Shown piece after piece: positions 23,109-32,270 of a DNA stretch of 64,000 nucleotides. A program made the translations under genes and the position numbers. A model generated the notes under the pieces. The model did not search any database. It was not told the DNA's origin and saw only the letters and a program-made list of their open reading frames with translations. Numbering within the stretch: position 1 is the stretch's first letter; each line of letters begins with the position of its first letter. The DNA is from Alopecurus myosuroides (Eukaryota > Streptophyta > Magnoliopsida > Poales > Poaceae): NCBI GenBank assembly GCA_028641055.1, contig CM054060.1:238852833-238916832 (forward strand). The letters are read 5' to 3'.

Positions 23109-23269
23109 ATATAACAACGGTCATCGTGTAGGCTTCTAAAGTCCAACACATACACCATTATTTTCTCATGGACAAGTTCTATAAGGATATCTCAATGCAA
23201 ACATTAGCCCATAAGAATTATAATTAATTACTAAAACCACAAATAGAGGCACCATGCACTCTCAATGGG

Positions 23270-24120
23270 ACCGCGTCGCTTTCTCCACTTCACCCCCGCT
23301 CCCACCGACCAAACCCTAGACCTCGCCGGCATCGCTAGAGCTCGTCAGCGCCATGGTAAAGAAGGAGTATGAGGCGGGGGCGTCTCTCCGCCCACGAGAC
23401 TGTCGCCGCATCGAGTATGACGTCGCCATGTGGTATTTGCAGCGCAACCGGCCAGTACCATTGCCCGGCGTCAAGATGCCCTAGAAATTGCACCTCAATG
23501 CCAGGCGGGTTCCCATCCCACTTGTGCCTGAAGTACGGGCGCGAGCGGTGGCATACTTTCCTCCCGTCGGTTCTGCGGGACGACCCCACATTCTAAATGG
23601 GCAGCGGCTTTTGGGACCGTTGGTTTGTGTACGCCGTTGTCCGTGACAAGCGGCGCCACGAGTACTACACGTCCTTTGGACCGCCGACATCGAGGCCGGA
23701 GGCGCCCTGACAAAAGAAGGGGGAGAGCGAGCACGTGTGCATGAACGACGACACGACGCCCGCGGAGGAGGAGGAGGGGGCCATCCCGGCACCCGGGCCG
23801 CGGAGGAGGAGGAGCCGTCAACGCGTCCAACCTGGCGGAGCTCAGGATATGGCCCGACATGGCCTGTGCGCTGCACTACTACTTGACAGAGACGGCGCCC
23901 GAGGCCGTGGGTGCGCCTCCCCCTCCGCCACCTGCCGATCCAGCGATATGCATTGGCTCTGCGGCCTCCTAGGCTCAGGCACCTGGCGAGCAGCCACGGG
24001 CGCACCTCTACGCGTCGCCACCCTACATCATCCTTGATTAGGGGAGGCCACAAGCGCAGCGGTGGCCGGAGCTGATAAAGCCGGCGTGGCGGAGGAGGTA
24101 GTGATGGAAAGTAGCGGTGA
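23270..24120 (+). pseudogene. Decayed coding-like region in the PIF element
   Basis: From ATG at 23353 the frame reads MVKKEYEAGASLRPRD, then VAMWYLQRNRPVPLPGV, before a stop. A later frame gives ERWHTFLPSVLRDDPTF. GC content and codon-like texture continue to about 24050 with many stops. I do not recognise the protein. It may be an ORF carried by this PIF family or a captured gene fragment. Confidence 0.35.
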
Positions 24121-24724
24121 AGCCCATTTTAGGCTTTTTGGTTTATATTTTCTGCATTTTGTCCCAAAAATGTATAAAAATTCTCATATATAAAGTTCAG
24201 TAAATTTGGTTAAAATTTTGTGTTTCAAATTATGATTTTTTTTTCTATTTTGGGGAGGTCGTTTGGATGGGCGCAAATCAAATCCATTGTCCGCCGGAAT
24301 TTGATAAAATACCACTCCAAAAAAGAGCAAATCCGGACCAAAATCGATTCTATTTGGTGCCGTTGGGTTTGCTTTTAACTCTGTTGGTCTGCTCCGCCAA
24401 CGGAGATACCGCGTGAGTGATAGTAGTGGCGGAGCCAGCATGTAACTGGGTTCACATGCACCCAATAAGATTAAATTATATTCACTCCTATACCTCCTTT
24501 GAACTTAGTCTTACAAAGCCGTGGACCCAATCAAAACATATTCTGCCCTCCTAGATGGAATGTTAGTGTCACTTGCCGTAATTATTATAGCGATTGCAGT
24601 TCTACCAGATTACAGCCTGCCAAATCTATTTCAATGGATATATGCCCGCACATAACAAATGAGCCAATCGGGGCCAACCACGACCAATGGCACGAGCTCA
24701 CACATGGACACGCAAATGCCCTAA

Positions 24725-26520
24725 GAGCATCTCCTCACACCCCCTAAAGCCGTTTCCCGTCCGGATCCATCTAAAGTTGTCCACCTGCGTCATCTGACGT
24801 GTCTTTCTGTCCGTACGACTCCAAATTTCCGTCCGGAAAAACCAACCTAAATCCACCTCCCAGGTATTCTGGTGGGGCTCCAAACGACTCGGCGCGTGTC
24901 AGCGACACGGGCCAATCCCTTCAAAAGCACCACACGAAGCGCCCCTCTGTTCACTTGCCCCTCTCTGCGCCCCGCTGCCTCTCTTTACTACCGGCGACCT
25001 GCCCTGATTGATCACTCCTCCGTCCCTCTTTCGTCCTTTCCACGCCATGCCTCCAGCCCTCGTCGTTCTTCCAGCGTCGCGCAGATCACCGTCGCCTCGC
25101 CTGCGCCGTCCCTGGCGACCAAGGGTGTCCACCTCGCCATGAAGGTGTTCTTCTTTTTGATTGGTAGGGCGTCGCCTATTTTTTTAGTCTATTTTGTTGC
25201 CTACCGGCGACTATTTTCTGATGCCACTTTTATTTCAATAGATGGACAGCGATGATGAGTTGATAGTGAACTTTCTCCGTGAGGAAGAAGCCGATATCGA
25301 CGCCAAGTAAGATGATGACTTGCTTGTTCTTACTTGTCTTGCACAACTCCTCGATGACAATGATGCCAATAGTGAGCCAAAGCGAGGAGACTCCAAGTTT
25401 AGGAGGAGAAAGACCAGGCCGGGGATGAGAATGGAGGGCCAGTGCATGGTCTTCGTTGAATTTTGCCGATGAGCCAAGATTCGATGCAAAGGACTTTCGT
25501 CGGAGATTTGGATGACCCGAAGATTGTTCCTCATGTTGGTGCATAATGTGTGGGAGCACGGTGACGGAATGTGCGGAAGCACGACACCTGATTCAAAATG
25601 AAGAAAGACGTCGCCGGGATGGTTGGTTTCTGTTCAATTCATAAATGCATGCTGCTATGAGAATGCTTGCATATGGAGCCCATGCAGATGGCTAGGACGA
25701 CTATCTGCGCATGCGTGAGTCGACGGCTATCAAAACCATGTATAGGTTCTGCAAGCCGATAGTGGATGTGTTTGGCCCAAATCATTTGATAGGACCAAAC
25801 GAGCAAAAGACTGCTCGGATCCGTGCAACAAATGAAGCAAGAGGCTTTCCGTGTATGCTCGGAAGTATCGACTGGATGCACTGGAGCTAAAAGAACTGTC
25901 CATTTGATTGACAATGATTGTACAAAGGGGGTCATCATGGAGTTTGCAGCATGGTCCTTGAGGCTGTGGTGGATCATTAGACTTAGATTTGGCACACTTT
26001 TTTCGGCATGACAGGGTCTCACAATGACATTAATGTGTTGCAGCGTTCCCCTGTGTTTGCGAAGTTTTTAAAAATCCATGCTTGGCTAGTGAACTATATT
26101 GTCAATGGTCACAAATAGAACAAGTGGTACTACCTAGCGGATGGTATCTATCCAAGATGTTCAACATTTCTGAAGACAATTATCAATCCTTTAAGCAATA
26201 AGAAATTCTGGTTTGCGTCGGTACAAGAGAGGACAAAAAAGAATGTCGAGTGTGCACTTGGAGTACTCTAGCAGAGGTTTGTCATTGTCCGCTATCCTAC
26301 TCTCACTTTGTCGGCCGAGCAGATGGGAAAAATCATGAATGCATGTATGATCATGCACAACAAAATCATTGAGGATGAGCGTGTAAATTCAGTGCATGAT
26401 CATCTTCGGTTTGAGTTTCAGGATACTCTCGCCAATGTGGATCACAACGTGGCAGTGGTTGGACTGATTACATCACTATGCATTTGTCTACTTATGATCA
26501 ACTCCAAGATTATCTAGTGA
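24725..26520 (+). mobile_element. PIF/Harbinger element, right end not found
   Basis: It starts GAGCATCTCCTCACACCCC, a typical PIF/Harbinger end, preceded by TAA (24722-24724), and encloses a decayed transposase in the same direction. No complementary right end was found up to 27000, so it is truncated or diverged there; the end given is the last transposase codon. Confidence 0.7.
25242..26519 (+). pseudogene. PIF/Harbinger transposase (DDE_Tnp_4-like), decayed
   Basis: It begins MDSDDELIVNFLREEEADID with a stop soon after, then GDSKFRRRKTRPGMRMEG. The central block has LGSIDWMHW (a catalytic aspartate region), a stop, FFGMTGSHNDINVLQRSP and WYYLADGIYP. The C-terminal block has NVECALGVL, FVIVRYP and MNACMIMHNKIIEDER. 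The order and motifs are those of plant PIF/Harbinger transposases, which cut and insert at TAA/TTA. At least four stops and several frame changes inactivate it. The last 60 residues (from 26308) are still open. Confidence 0.88.
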
Positions 26521-26829
26521 AATATTTATGGATTCGCAAAGTCTTGACGACGACATAGTTCAATTCCAATTTATGTTTTAATTGTATGAATATTTTTATT
26601 TTTATTTTTAGCCATTCTTAAACCAGGGACGAAACTAGGAATATTACACAAAGTGGGCCATGTGCACACAGATAAACTTAAAGGGGCAATATAGCTAAAT
26701 CTGGATAAATTTGGGGATCAACATACAAATAAACTACGAGGTTTTAGGGAAAAAAAAATCACCCATGTGCTGCATGGCCCGAGCCTGCATCCTCGGTTCC
26801 GTTCCTACGTACGTAAAATATAAAATATT

Positions 26830-26903
26830 TTATTACTAAAATATGTCTAGATATATTTTCTCTAGAAAAAACTAAAAGATCTTGCAATTTGGTATGGAGG
26901 GAG
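26830..26903. mobile_element. Possible degenerate Stowaway MITE
   Basis: It ends TATGGAGGGAG followed by TA, as Stowaway elements do, and contains ATATGTCTAGATATATTTT like other Stowaway interiors. The left end is not recognisable, so extent and identity are uncertain. Confidence 0.35.
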
Positions 26904-27072
26904 TATTATCTAAAACTAGAACATAACTATCTTTAATTATATAAAAAAAATGTATAAAGACTCTTAAATATTAAAATTGTTTGATGTTTAGAATGGGGGA
27001 AAGTGCGCTCCCAATGATGCCGTGCCGTCCGGACAGTGGCTCGTCGCAGTCAGCGCCGGCGAGGAGTGGAGA

Positions 27073-27132
27073 TGCATGCACGGTTACTGCCTTCAATCCT
27101 GGTGCATGCACGGTTACTGCCTTCAATCCTGG
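27073..27132. repeat. Perfect 30-bp tandem duplication
   Basis: Two adjacent identical 30-bp units begin TGCATGCACGGTTACTGCC. The identity indicates a recent duplication. No gene context is recognised. Confidence 0.9.
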
Positions 27133-27647
27133 GCGCCCGACGCAAAGATTGTCGTCCGACGCTAGCTGCTTTTTTCTATCTTCGAAGGCTGAAAACCCAT
27201 TCACATGGGAGGTAAATTAGCGTCTCAGCGTTGAGAGGCATGGACGCTTCCCTTTTCTGCTATTTATTTTTGTTCGCTAAGCGCCTTGGTAAGCGCTCTG
27301 CGCTCTGGTTGCTCTCGCCGGTCTGGGTGGCTTCCGGTCGCGGCCAGTGTCTCCTCGAGCCTGCCGTTGTGCTATAGGGGCGCGTGCGATGGGTGTGGGG
27401 ATACGTCCAAGCGATAGCAGAGCTGGCCTGCGTCCAACTGCTCGCTCTGCAGTTGCTTCTGCATCGTCAAAACCAAAACAGAAACTCTCGCTGCTGCCGT
27501 GACAACGTTGCATACGTCAGGAGGCTAGCCAGCTATCAGCGTGCCTACCTGTCTGTTGCACATGAGCAGTTTAAAGATTTTTTTTATCTTTTTCTTTCAT
27601 ATCAATGATGCCATAAAGTAGGCAGTTTACATATTATTTTTTATCTT

Positions 27648-27690
27648 TCTACTAGTAAAGTTGCCCGTGCGTTACAACGGGAGGAGAAAA
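27648..27690 (+). other. Possible Helitron-like 5' end
   Basis: TCTACTAGTAAAG is followed by GCCCGTGCGTTACAACGGG, a wording widespread in grass genomes and resembling the 5' ends of grass Helitrons from memory. The preceding base is not the usual A, and no 3' CTRR end with hairpin was found, so this is tentative. Confidence 0.25.
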
Positions 27691-28149
27691 CCAAGTTTTG
27701 TTTGGTCGAAAAATGTTGACGCAAACCAAAATTTTCTCCAAAATCTATCGATCTGTGAAACCTGAGAGTTTGCCCATTCTTATGTCTTAATTTTCTTTAT
27801 TTTTTATTTGATCCAATCTTTTATGTCTCACCTCTATTCTGGTTTTATTTAACACAATATAACAAATATGCACGTGAGCTGTCACGAGTTGTTTTATTAA
27901 ATAATGTTTAGGTCATGCAGCTACTATCAAGAATATGGTGTCTTTCTTCGTGAAGATCTCAATCTATATATTATATTAATTTTGAGCATAATCTCGATAC
28001 AACACAACAGTTCGCATAAGTAAAACAGTAAATAGTCTGCTCCAAAAAAACACAACAATTCATAATAATTTTTTTATATTCGAAATTGGCTCATTGTTCA
28101 ATTCTGACTATCAATGGTCAGGTGAAGGGTGGCACTGATCCAATTAGCA

Positions 28150-28580
28150 GCTGCCCATTAAGCTCACTACAGCCTAATCGAGCTAGCGTGTGCCACTATT
28201 TATAAATCACGTTGAACATTGTACACCACAAAGCCTGTAAGAAATCCAAGTAGCTCATTTATCTCGTTCACAGTATGAGTCATAGCAGAATTGTTGCAAC
28301 CTTTTCCACTGATCTAGGAAATGAGGGAAAGGCGATCAATCTCTAAATGAAAAGGACCATCCTGATGTGGTAGGACAGTCTGTAAGCGTTGTACACCCTC
28401 AAAAGAGCTATAGAGCTTCAACACTTTGGCATCTTGGGATACATCCCCAGGCTAACAGAAGCACATGGACTATATCATCTCTCAGAACTGCACCCTGTGA
28501 ACCTGACTTCTCTTCGGCAAAACCTGAATCAAAATTAAGTTTCGCCCAGCCGACTGCCATTTTGTCCAACAATGGGTCTT
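28150..28580 (-). pseudogene. RNase H (RVT_3-type) domain remnant
   Basis: The minus-strand translation gives GWAKLNFDSGFAEEKSGSQG and AVLRDD, the opening strands of the plant RVT_3 RNase H domain, where an aspartate follows KLN. After a stop and frame change come EGVQRLQTVLP, HLEIDRLSLIS and, near the end, VQRDL followed by VAHA, matching the later domain motifs. This domain occurs at the C-terminus of plant LINE reverse transcriptases and as a dispersed plant RNase H-like family. No reverse transcriptase was found beside it. Confidence 0.65.
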
Positions 28581-28589
28581 GAAATCAAA

Positions 28590-30505
28590 ATAACACCACA
28601 GTAATCTACCAATTATATATGTGTCTCTCCCACACCTAGAAATGACAATTATAGTAGCAATCTAGCAATCTAGAAATGTCTTTCTCGATTTCTCGAAACA
28701 ACAACAAAACAACATCAACAAAGCTAAACATGATGTGCGACCGCAGCTTGGAGTCCCCTGGAGTCCAGGAGACCAGGCCTTCATCATCGATGAGCTAGAT
28801 GATGCAGTATTTCCTGATGGCACAAAAATAGCACGGGATCCCTTCTCAGGGCAGGGAAGCTCCATGGATAGAGGCACAAGCAAAAAAATATTTTTGCAGG
28901 GATTTCTGCCAAATCTCCTCGTCACACGCAATGCTCCTGGTCTCCTTCAGTTACTTCTGATCAAGCAAGCTCGCCCCTATCAGCCCCTGCCTTCCATGGC
29001 AAGATGTGGACCTGGAGGTGTGCATCCGACCGGGTCCGCCGCCTCCGGTTAGTGCAACAGGAGAACACTGGCGGGTCAAAGGCTTGGATTTCATCAAACA
29101 AGGGGTGAATAAGAGTTATATACATGTCTTTCAGTTAATATCCTACTGGTATAGCATTGAAATAAGCAATGGTCAGTCAGTAAGGTTTTGTGTACAATGT
29201 TTAGTTTGACGGAAACAAAACAAGTATCTTCAGCATGTCCGGTTAGAGTAACCAGAAGCTAATATATCAGTCGTGCATCACCAAAAAAAAAGTCCTCTTA
29301 ATATAACCAGAAGCTAATCTATTAGTCACGAATCACCAAAAGAAATACAAGATGTTCACGGAAGTCAGCTAAAAGATTAGATTAAATTCATAATTCACGC
29401 TGTTTAATGCTCATGGAATCCAAGCACTCTTAACATCCTACCGTACAAAACTTAATATAGATTATATTCGTACTGCAATTGAACTGAGAACAGAGCATAC
29501 CTTGTGTAGATCACGGGCCGCCGGAATATCAAGTACTTACCATCGTTGAGACTGTACCTGTGTTAATGCACATGGAAACTAATTTTAGACCAGAAGCTAA
29601 AAAATCCCTGATAAAATCTAAAATCCATTTTTTTTGGTTCACCAATAGGTTGACACCTGAACTCGAAAATTCCATGGTTACATGCAGATTGACAGGCATC
29701 GTGCAAACGAGAGGAAGAGTTTAGCACGTACCTTGGATCTGACGGAGTTCCAGCTATTTCAGCTGAACGACGAGACGGGATAATCTCGATCACGGAGTTC
29801 GAACAATGTGAGCGCACGGGCAAAACAACAAGATTGGAAGCCTTGGGCGTGGCAATGTCAAGTAGAGGGAATTGCAATGGGGTTGGGGCTTTGTTTGAGG
29901 GAGTTCAGTCCATCCTTTTCTCCACTGCACCGCCCGACACTCTGATACGAACTGTCCTCCGATAATGACTGTGCTTGAACAGACGTCCATGGGCTTTCCC
30001 AGCCTGGAATTCATCCCCCTTGGGCAAGGCAAACACCTTCTAGGCACCACCATGCATCCATTTACGTCCCGCACCATGGCACTATCGCCGGACCAGCGGG
30101 TGAGAACGTGAACGTGAACATGCACGGGCCATCTTGCACGACGAGGACAACACCTGAGGTCCGGGGAGCGCGCAGGAAAAGGTCGGGCGCACAACGGAGG
30201 CGGGAGCGCTTGGGCCAGAAGCGAGCAGGAACTCGAACTCGACGGTAGCCGGGCGGACATGGTGCCGGCGCAGTGTCTGCTCTGTTTTCTCTCCACGGGC
30301 AGGCACCGGGCGAGCTGAGAGGCGCAAGGTGGACTCTCGACACCCTTACATCGGACTTCGCGGCTGTATGCTCTAGACTTCTGGCAGAGGCGTGAGCCAT
30401 GGGAGGTGCCGGTGGTCAGCTTGATGATGGTTTAATTTTGCACGAGGACGTCCGCGCGACGGGGCCAGAACTGGTCGAGCTTGAGATCTGAACTTCTGTT
30501 CTTTT
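28590..30505. other. Unassigned gene-fragment-like region
   Basis: Several short frames and GT/AG-like borders occur on the minus strand (for example 28662-28931 and 29790-30296). None has a domain I recognise and they do not join into a convincing protein. It could be a captured host-gene fragment or low-copy DNA. Confidence 0.3.
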
Positions 30506-30510
30506 CATTA

Positions 30511-30613
30511 CTCCCTCCGATCCATATTAATGGTCGCTAAATCGGATGTATCTAGACATATTTTAGTGCTAGATACATTCGATTTAGAGACCATTAATAT
30601 GGATCGGAGGGAG
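30511..30613. mobile_element. Stowaway MITE (Tc1/mariner class)
   Basis: 103 bp, with inverted ends CTCCCTCCGATCCATATTAA and its exact complement, flanked by TA at 30509-30510 and 30614-30615. The pairing extends to at least 25 bp per arm, so the copy is near-perfect and probably young. Confidence 0.95.
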
Positions 30614-30619
30614 TACTAA

Positions 30620-31261
30620 ACTTCAGGAATATATCTCTCTGAATTTTCATATGAGGAGCAGCAGACTGGGAGAGCCGCGCCTGGGGCGTTGAACCACCCA
30701 TGTTTTGGGAGCCTAGTTGAAGGAAGCAGTGCTCGGGCATAACAACGTGCGGTTCTGGCAGTCTCGGCCATGAACGGCGTGTGGGGGCAGTTACAGATGG
30801 GGGCCGGGAATTCCAAATAATGAAGAAGGCCAGGCTGCTGCGTTGTGCAGGTTCGACACGAGGCAGTAGGAGTCCCTGGCATCGCCCGCGACGGAGGGCT
30901 GGGCGAGCGCGGTGGAAGCACGTCCCGCAGCAGAGCTATTTGTGAAGGAGGGCTGGGTGAGCGTGGTGGTCACGTCGCGCAGCGGTGCTAGCGGGTGTCG
31001 TCTAGGAGCGGAGCTGCAAGTATGGCAGCTCAGGCTTCGTAGATCCCCTCCGGCCAGCAGCACGGCTCGGAGGAGGCCAGAGAGAGTCCTGCCCCGTGGA
31101 TCTTGTAGTGGGTGCCGGCGCCATATGATAATAGAGAAGCGGAGCGCCGGATTTGGGTATGGGGGAGGCCGGTGGCCCGGCGGAGGAAGCGACAGGGGAG
31201 AGGCGTGTGGTGGAGGAGGAAGCAGAGGCGTCGGTGACTTTTTGTGAAGCGAAGCGAATCG
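30620..31261. other. Unassigned GC-rich flank of the MULE
   Basis: Short frames occur on both strands but none carries a recognised domain. The sequence runs up to the 9-bp target duplication of the MULE at 31262-31270. Confidence 0.4.
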
Positions 31262-31270
31262 TTATTTTTA

Positions 31271-31395
31271 GGAAAATGCTTAGAATCACACGGGGGAACG
31301 TTGCGTTCCGTCCCCCGGGTCGCTGTCCATTCGATGCGCCCGAAACGTGCGGTGAGATTAGCTCCCACGCCCCCCCCCCCCCCCCCCCCCGTTTT
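31271..31395 (+). repeat. Left terminal inverted repeat of the MULE
   Basis: It matches the reverse complement of 42435-42559 with substitutions and small indels. It contains a run of 21 C at 31370-31390 where the right end has only four. Confidence 0.85.
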
Positions 31396-31815
31396 CGCTA
31401 GGATTAGGACAAGGACCGTTTTGGTTACTGTGTGGTTCCCTATTCTGGCTCGTGCCGTTACGTTCTAGTCGCGCGGCGCGGAGGCGGCGACGAAGGCGAG
31501 GTGAGCGACGCGGGCGGCGACGAGAGGCGACGCGGGCGGCGACGAGAGGCGACGTCGTTGACGAGGTCCCCCTCTGGTGAGGTTCCGCGCGTTCTCTGGT
31601 GAGGTTCCGCTCGCTCCCCTCTTCCTCTCCGGCGAGGTCCCCCTCTTCCTCTCCGACGATCGCACGTAGTTAGGGTACCACGAGCGGCGGCGAGAAGCGG
31701 CGCTGTCGCGGGTTCGTGCGCACTCCGGCGATGGCTCCCGTGCCCCAATCGTCCTCTCAGGCGGCCCCCTGCCCGCGCCCACCTTTGCCCTGTTTTGCTC
31801 CATCTCGGTGGTTTC

Positions 31816-32135
31816 GAGCAGATTTAGGTGCTCCTGCCCTGTTTTTGTAGCAATTGTTGGATCAATTTGCTCCACTGCAGACCATCCCCCTGTGCTTATA
31901 ACCCGTTGTGAAGAGTTTAGCCTTTTTAGCAGATGTAGGTGCTCCTGCCCTGTTTTTGTAGCAATTTGTTGGAGCAAATTGATCCATTGCAGTCCACACC
32001 CCCTGTGCATATCCCCCGTTGTGCAGAGTTTAGCTGTTTTGAGCAAATTGCAAATTAGTGTAGCACATTTTAGTCCTTTTGAGCAGATTTAGGTGTTCCA
32101 CTGCATTCCACCCCCTGTACATATCCCCCGTTTTG
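31816..32135. repeat. About 111-bp repeat upstream of the ULP1-like gene
   Basis: Units begin GAGCAGATTTAGGTGCTCC at 31816, with near copies at about 31926 and a diverged, shortened copy at 32081. Each includes TTGTAGCAATT and/or a CCCCCTGT...CCCGTT segment. The array lies between the GC-rich end and the first ATG of the ULP1-like gene, so it forms its leader. Confidence 0.7.
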
Positions 32136-32270
32136 CAGCAAATTTTATTTTTAGTTGGATCCGTATGTGCAAGTAGATTTAAATCTGAATTTCAGCTATG
32201 TTTTTTGCAGGCAATTTGTGTACTGACTGGGCCTCATGTTATATCTGCTAGCAATCTCTAATTAGCAGCA

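Larger units (their letters stand above)
18993..23264 (-). mobile_element. Copia LTR retrotransposon (internally deleted), TSD ATGGG
   Basis: Both LTRs begin (+ strand) with TGAACGGACAACGATGT at 18993 and 20942. The element ends at 23264 in CA and is flanked by ATGGG at 18988-18992 and 23265-23269. A tRNA-Met-type primer site sits left of the right LTR, so it runs on minus. Only about 1.3 kb of internal sequence remains: a gag remnant, no pol. The left (3') LTR keeps only about 630 bp, so one deletion removed pol and most of the 3' LTR. Confidence 0.9.
20942..23264 (-). repeat. 5' LTR of Copia element 2
   Basis: About 2.3 kb, from TGAACGG to a CA end next to the ATGGG duplication. It contains a perfect 14-bp inverted repeat (21845-21858 and 21953-21966), a CA microsatellite and a 45-bp tandem duplication. 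No coding frame in it is credible. Confidence 0.85.
18708..24374. mobile_element. PIF/Harbinger-type element interrupted by a Copia element
   Basis: The left end GAGCAAACCCAACGG is mirrored at the right (CCGTTGGGTTTGCTT). It is flanked by TTA at 18705-18707 and 24375-24377. Without the inserted Copia element it is about 1.39 kb. The right arm (23270-24120) is GC-rich and looks like a decayed coding region, but no transposase motif is visible, so it is probably non-autonomous. Confidence 0.8.
26521..27640. other. Unassigned stretch with fragmentary repeats
   Basis: AT-rich to 26980, then GC-rich. It contains a Stowaway-like end (26903) and a 30-bp direct duplication. No gene is supported. Confidence 0.4.

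Noticed and set aside
23481..24053. 190-codon minus-strand frame
   Set aside because: Low-complexity arginine-rich translation opposite a better coding-like + strand region; no motif.
24425..24720. GTGGCGGAGCCAG word as a transposon end
   Set aside because: The phrase is common in grass repeats, but no inverted partner or target duplication was found nearby.
29790..30400. Minus-strand open frames of 112-168 codons
   Set aside because: No recognisable domain, no consistent exon structure and biased composition; left as unassigned.
31465..32046. 193-codon minus-strand frame near the MULE left end
   Set aside because: It covers the repeated leader and GC-rich end; the repeats produce repeated peptides (IATKTGQEHL) with no domain.
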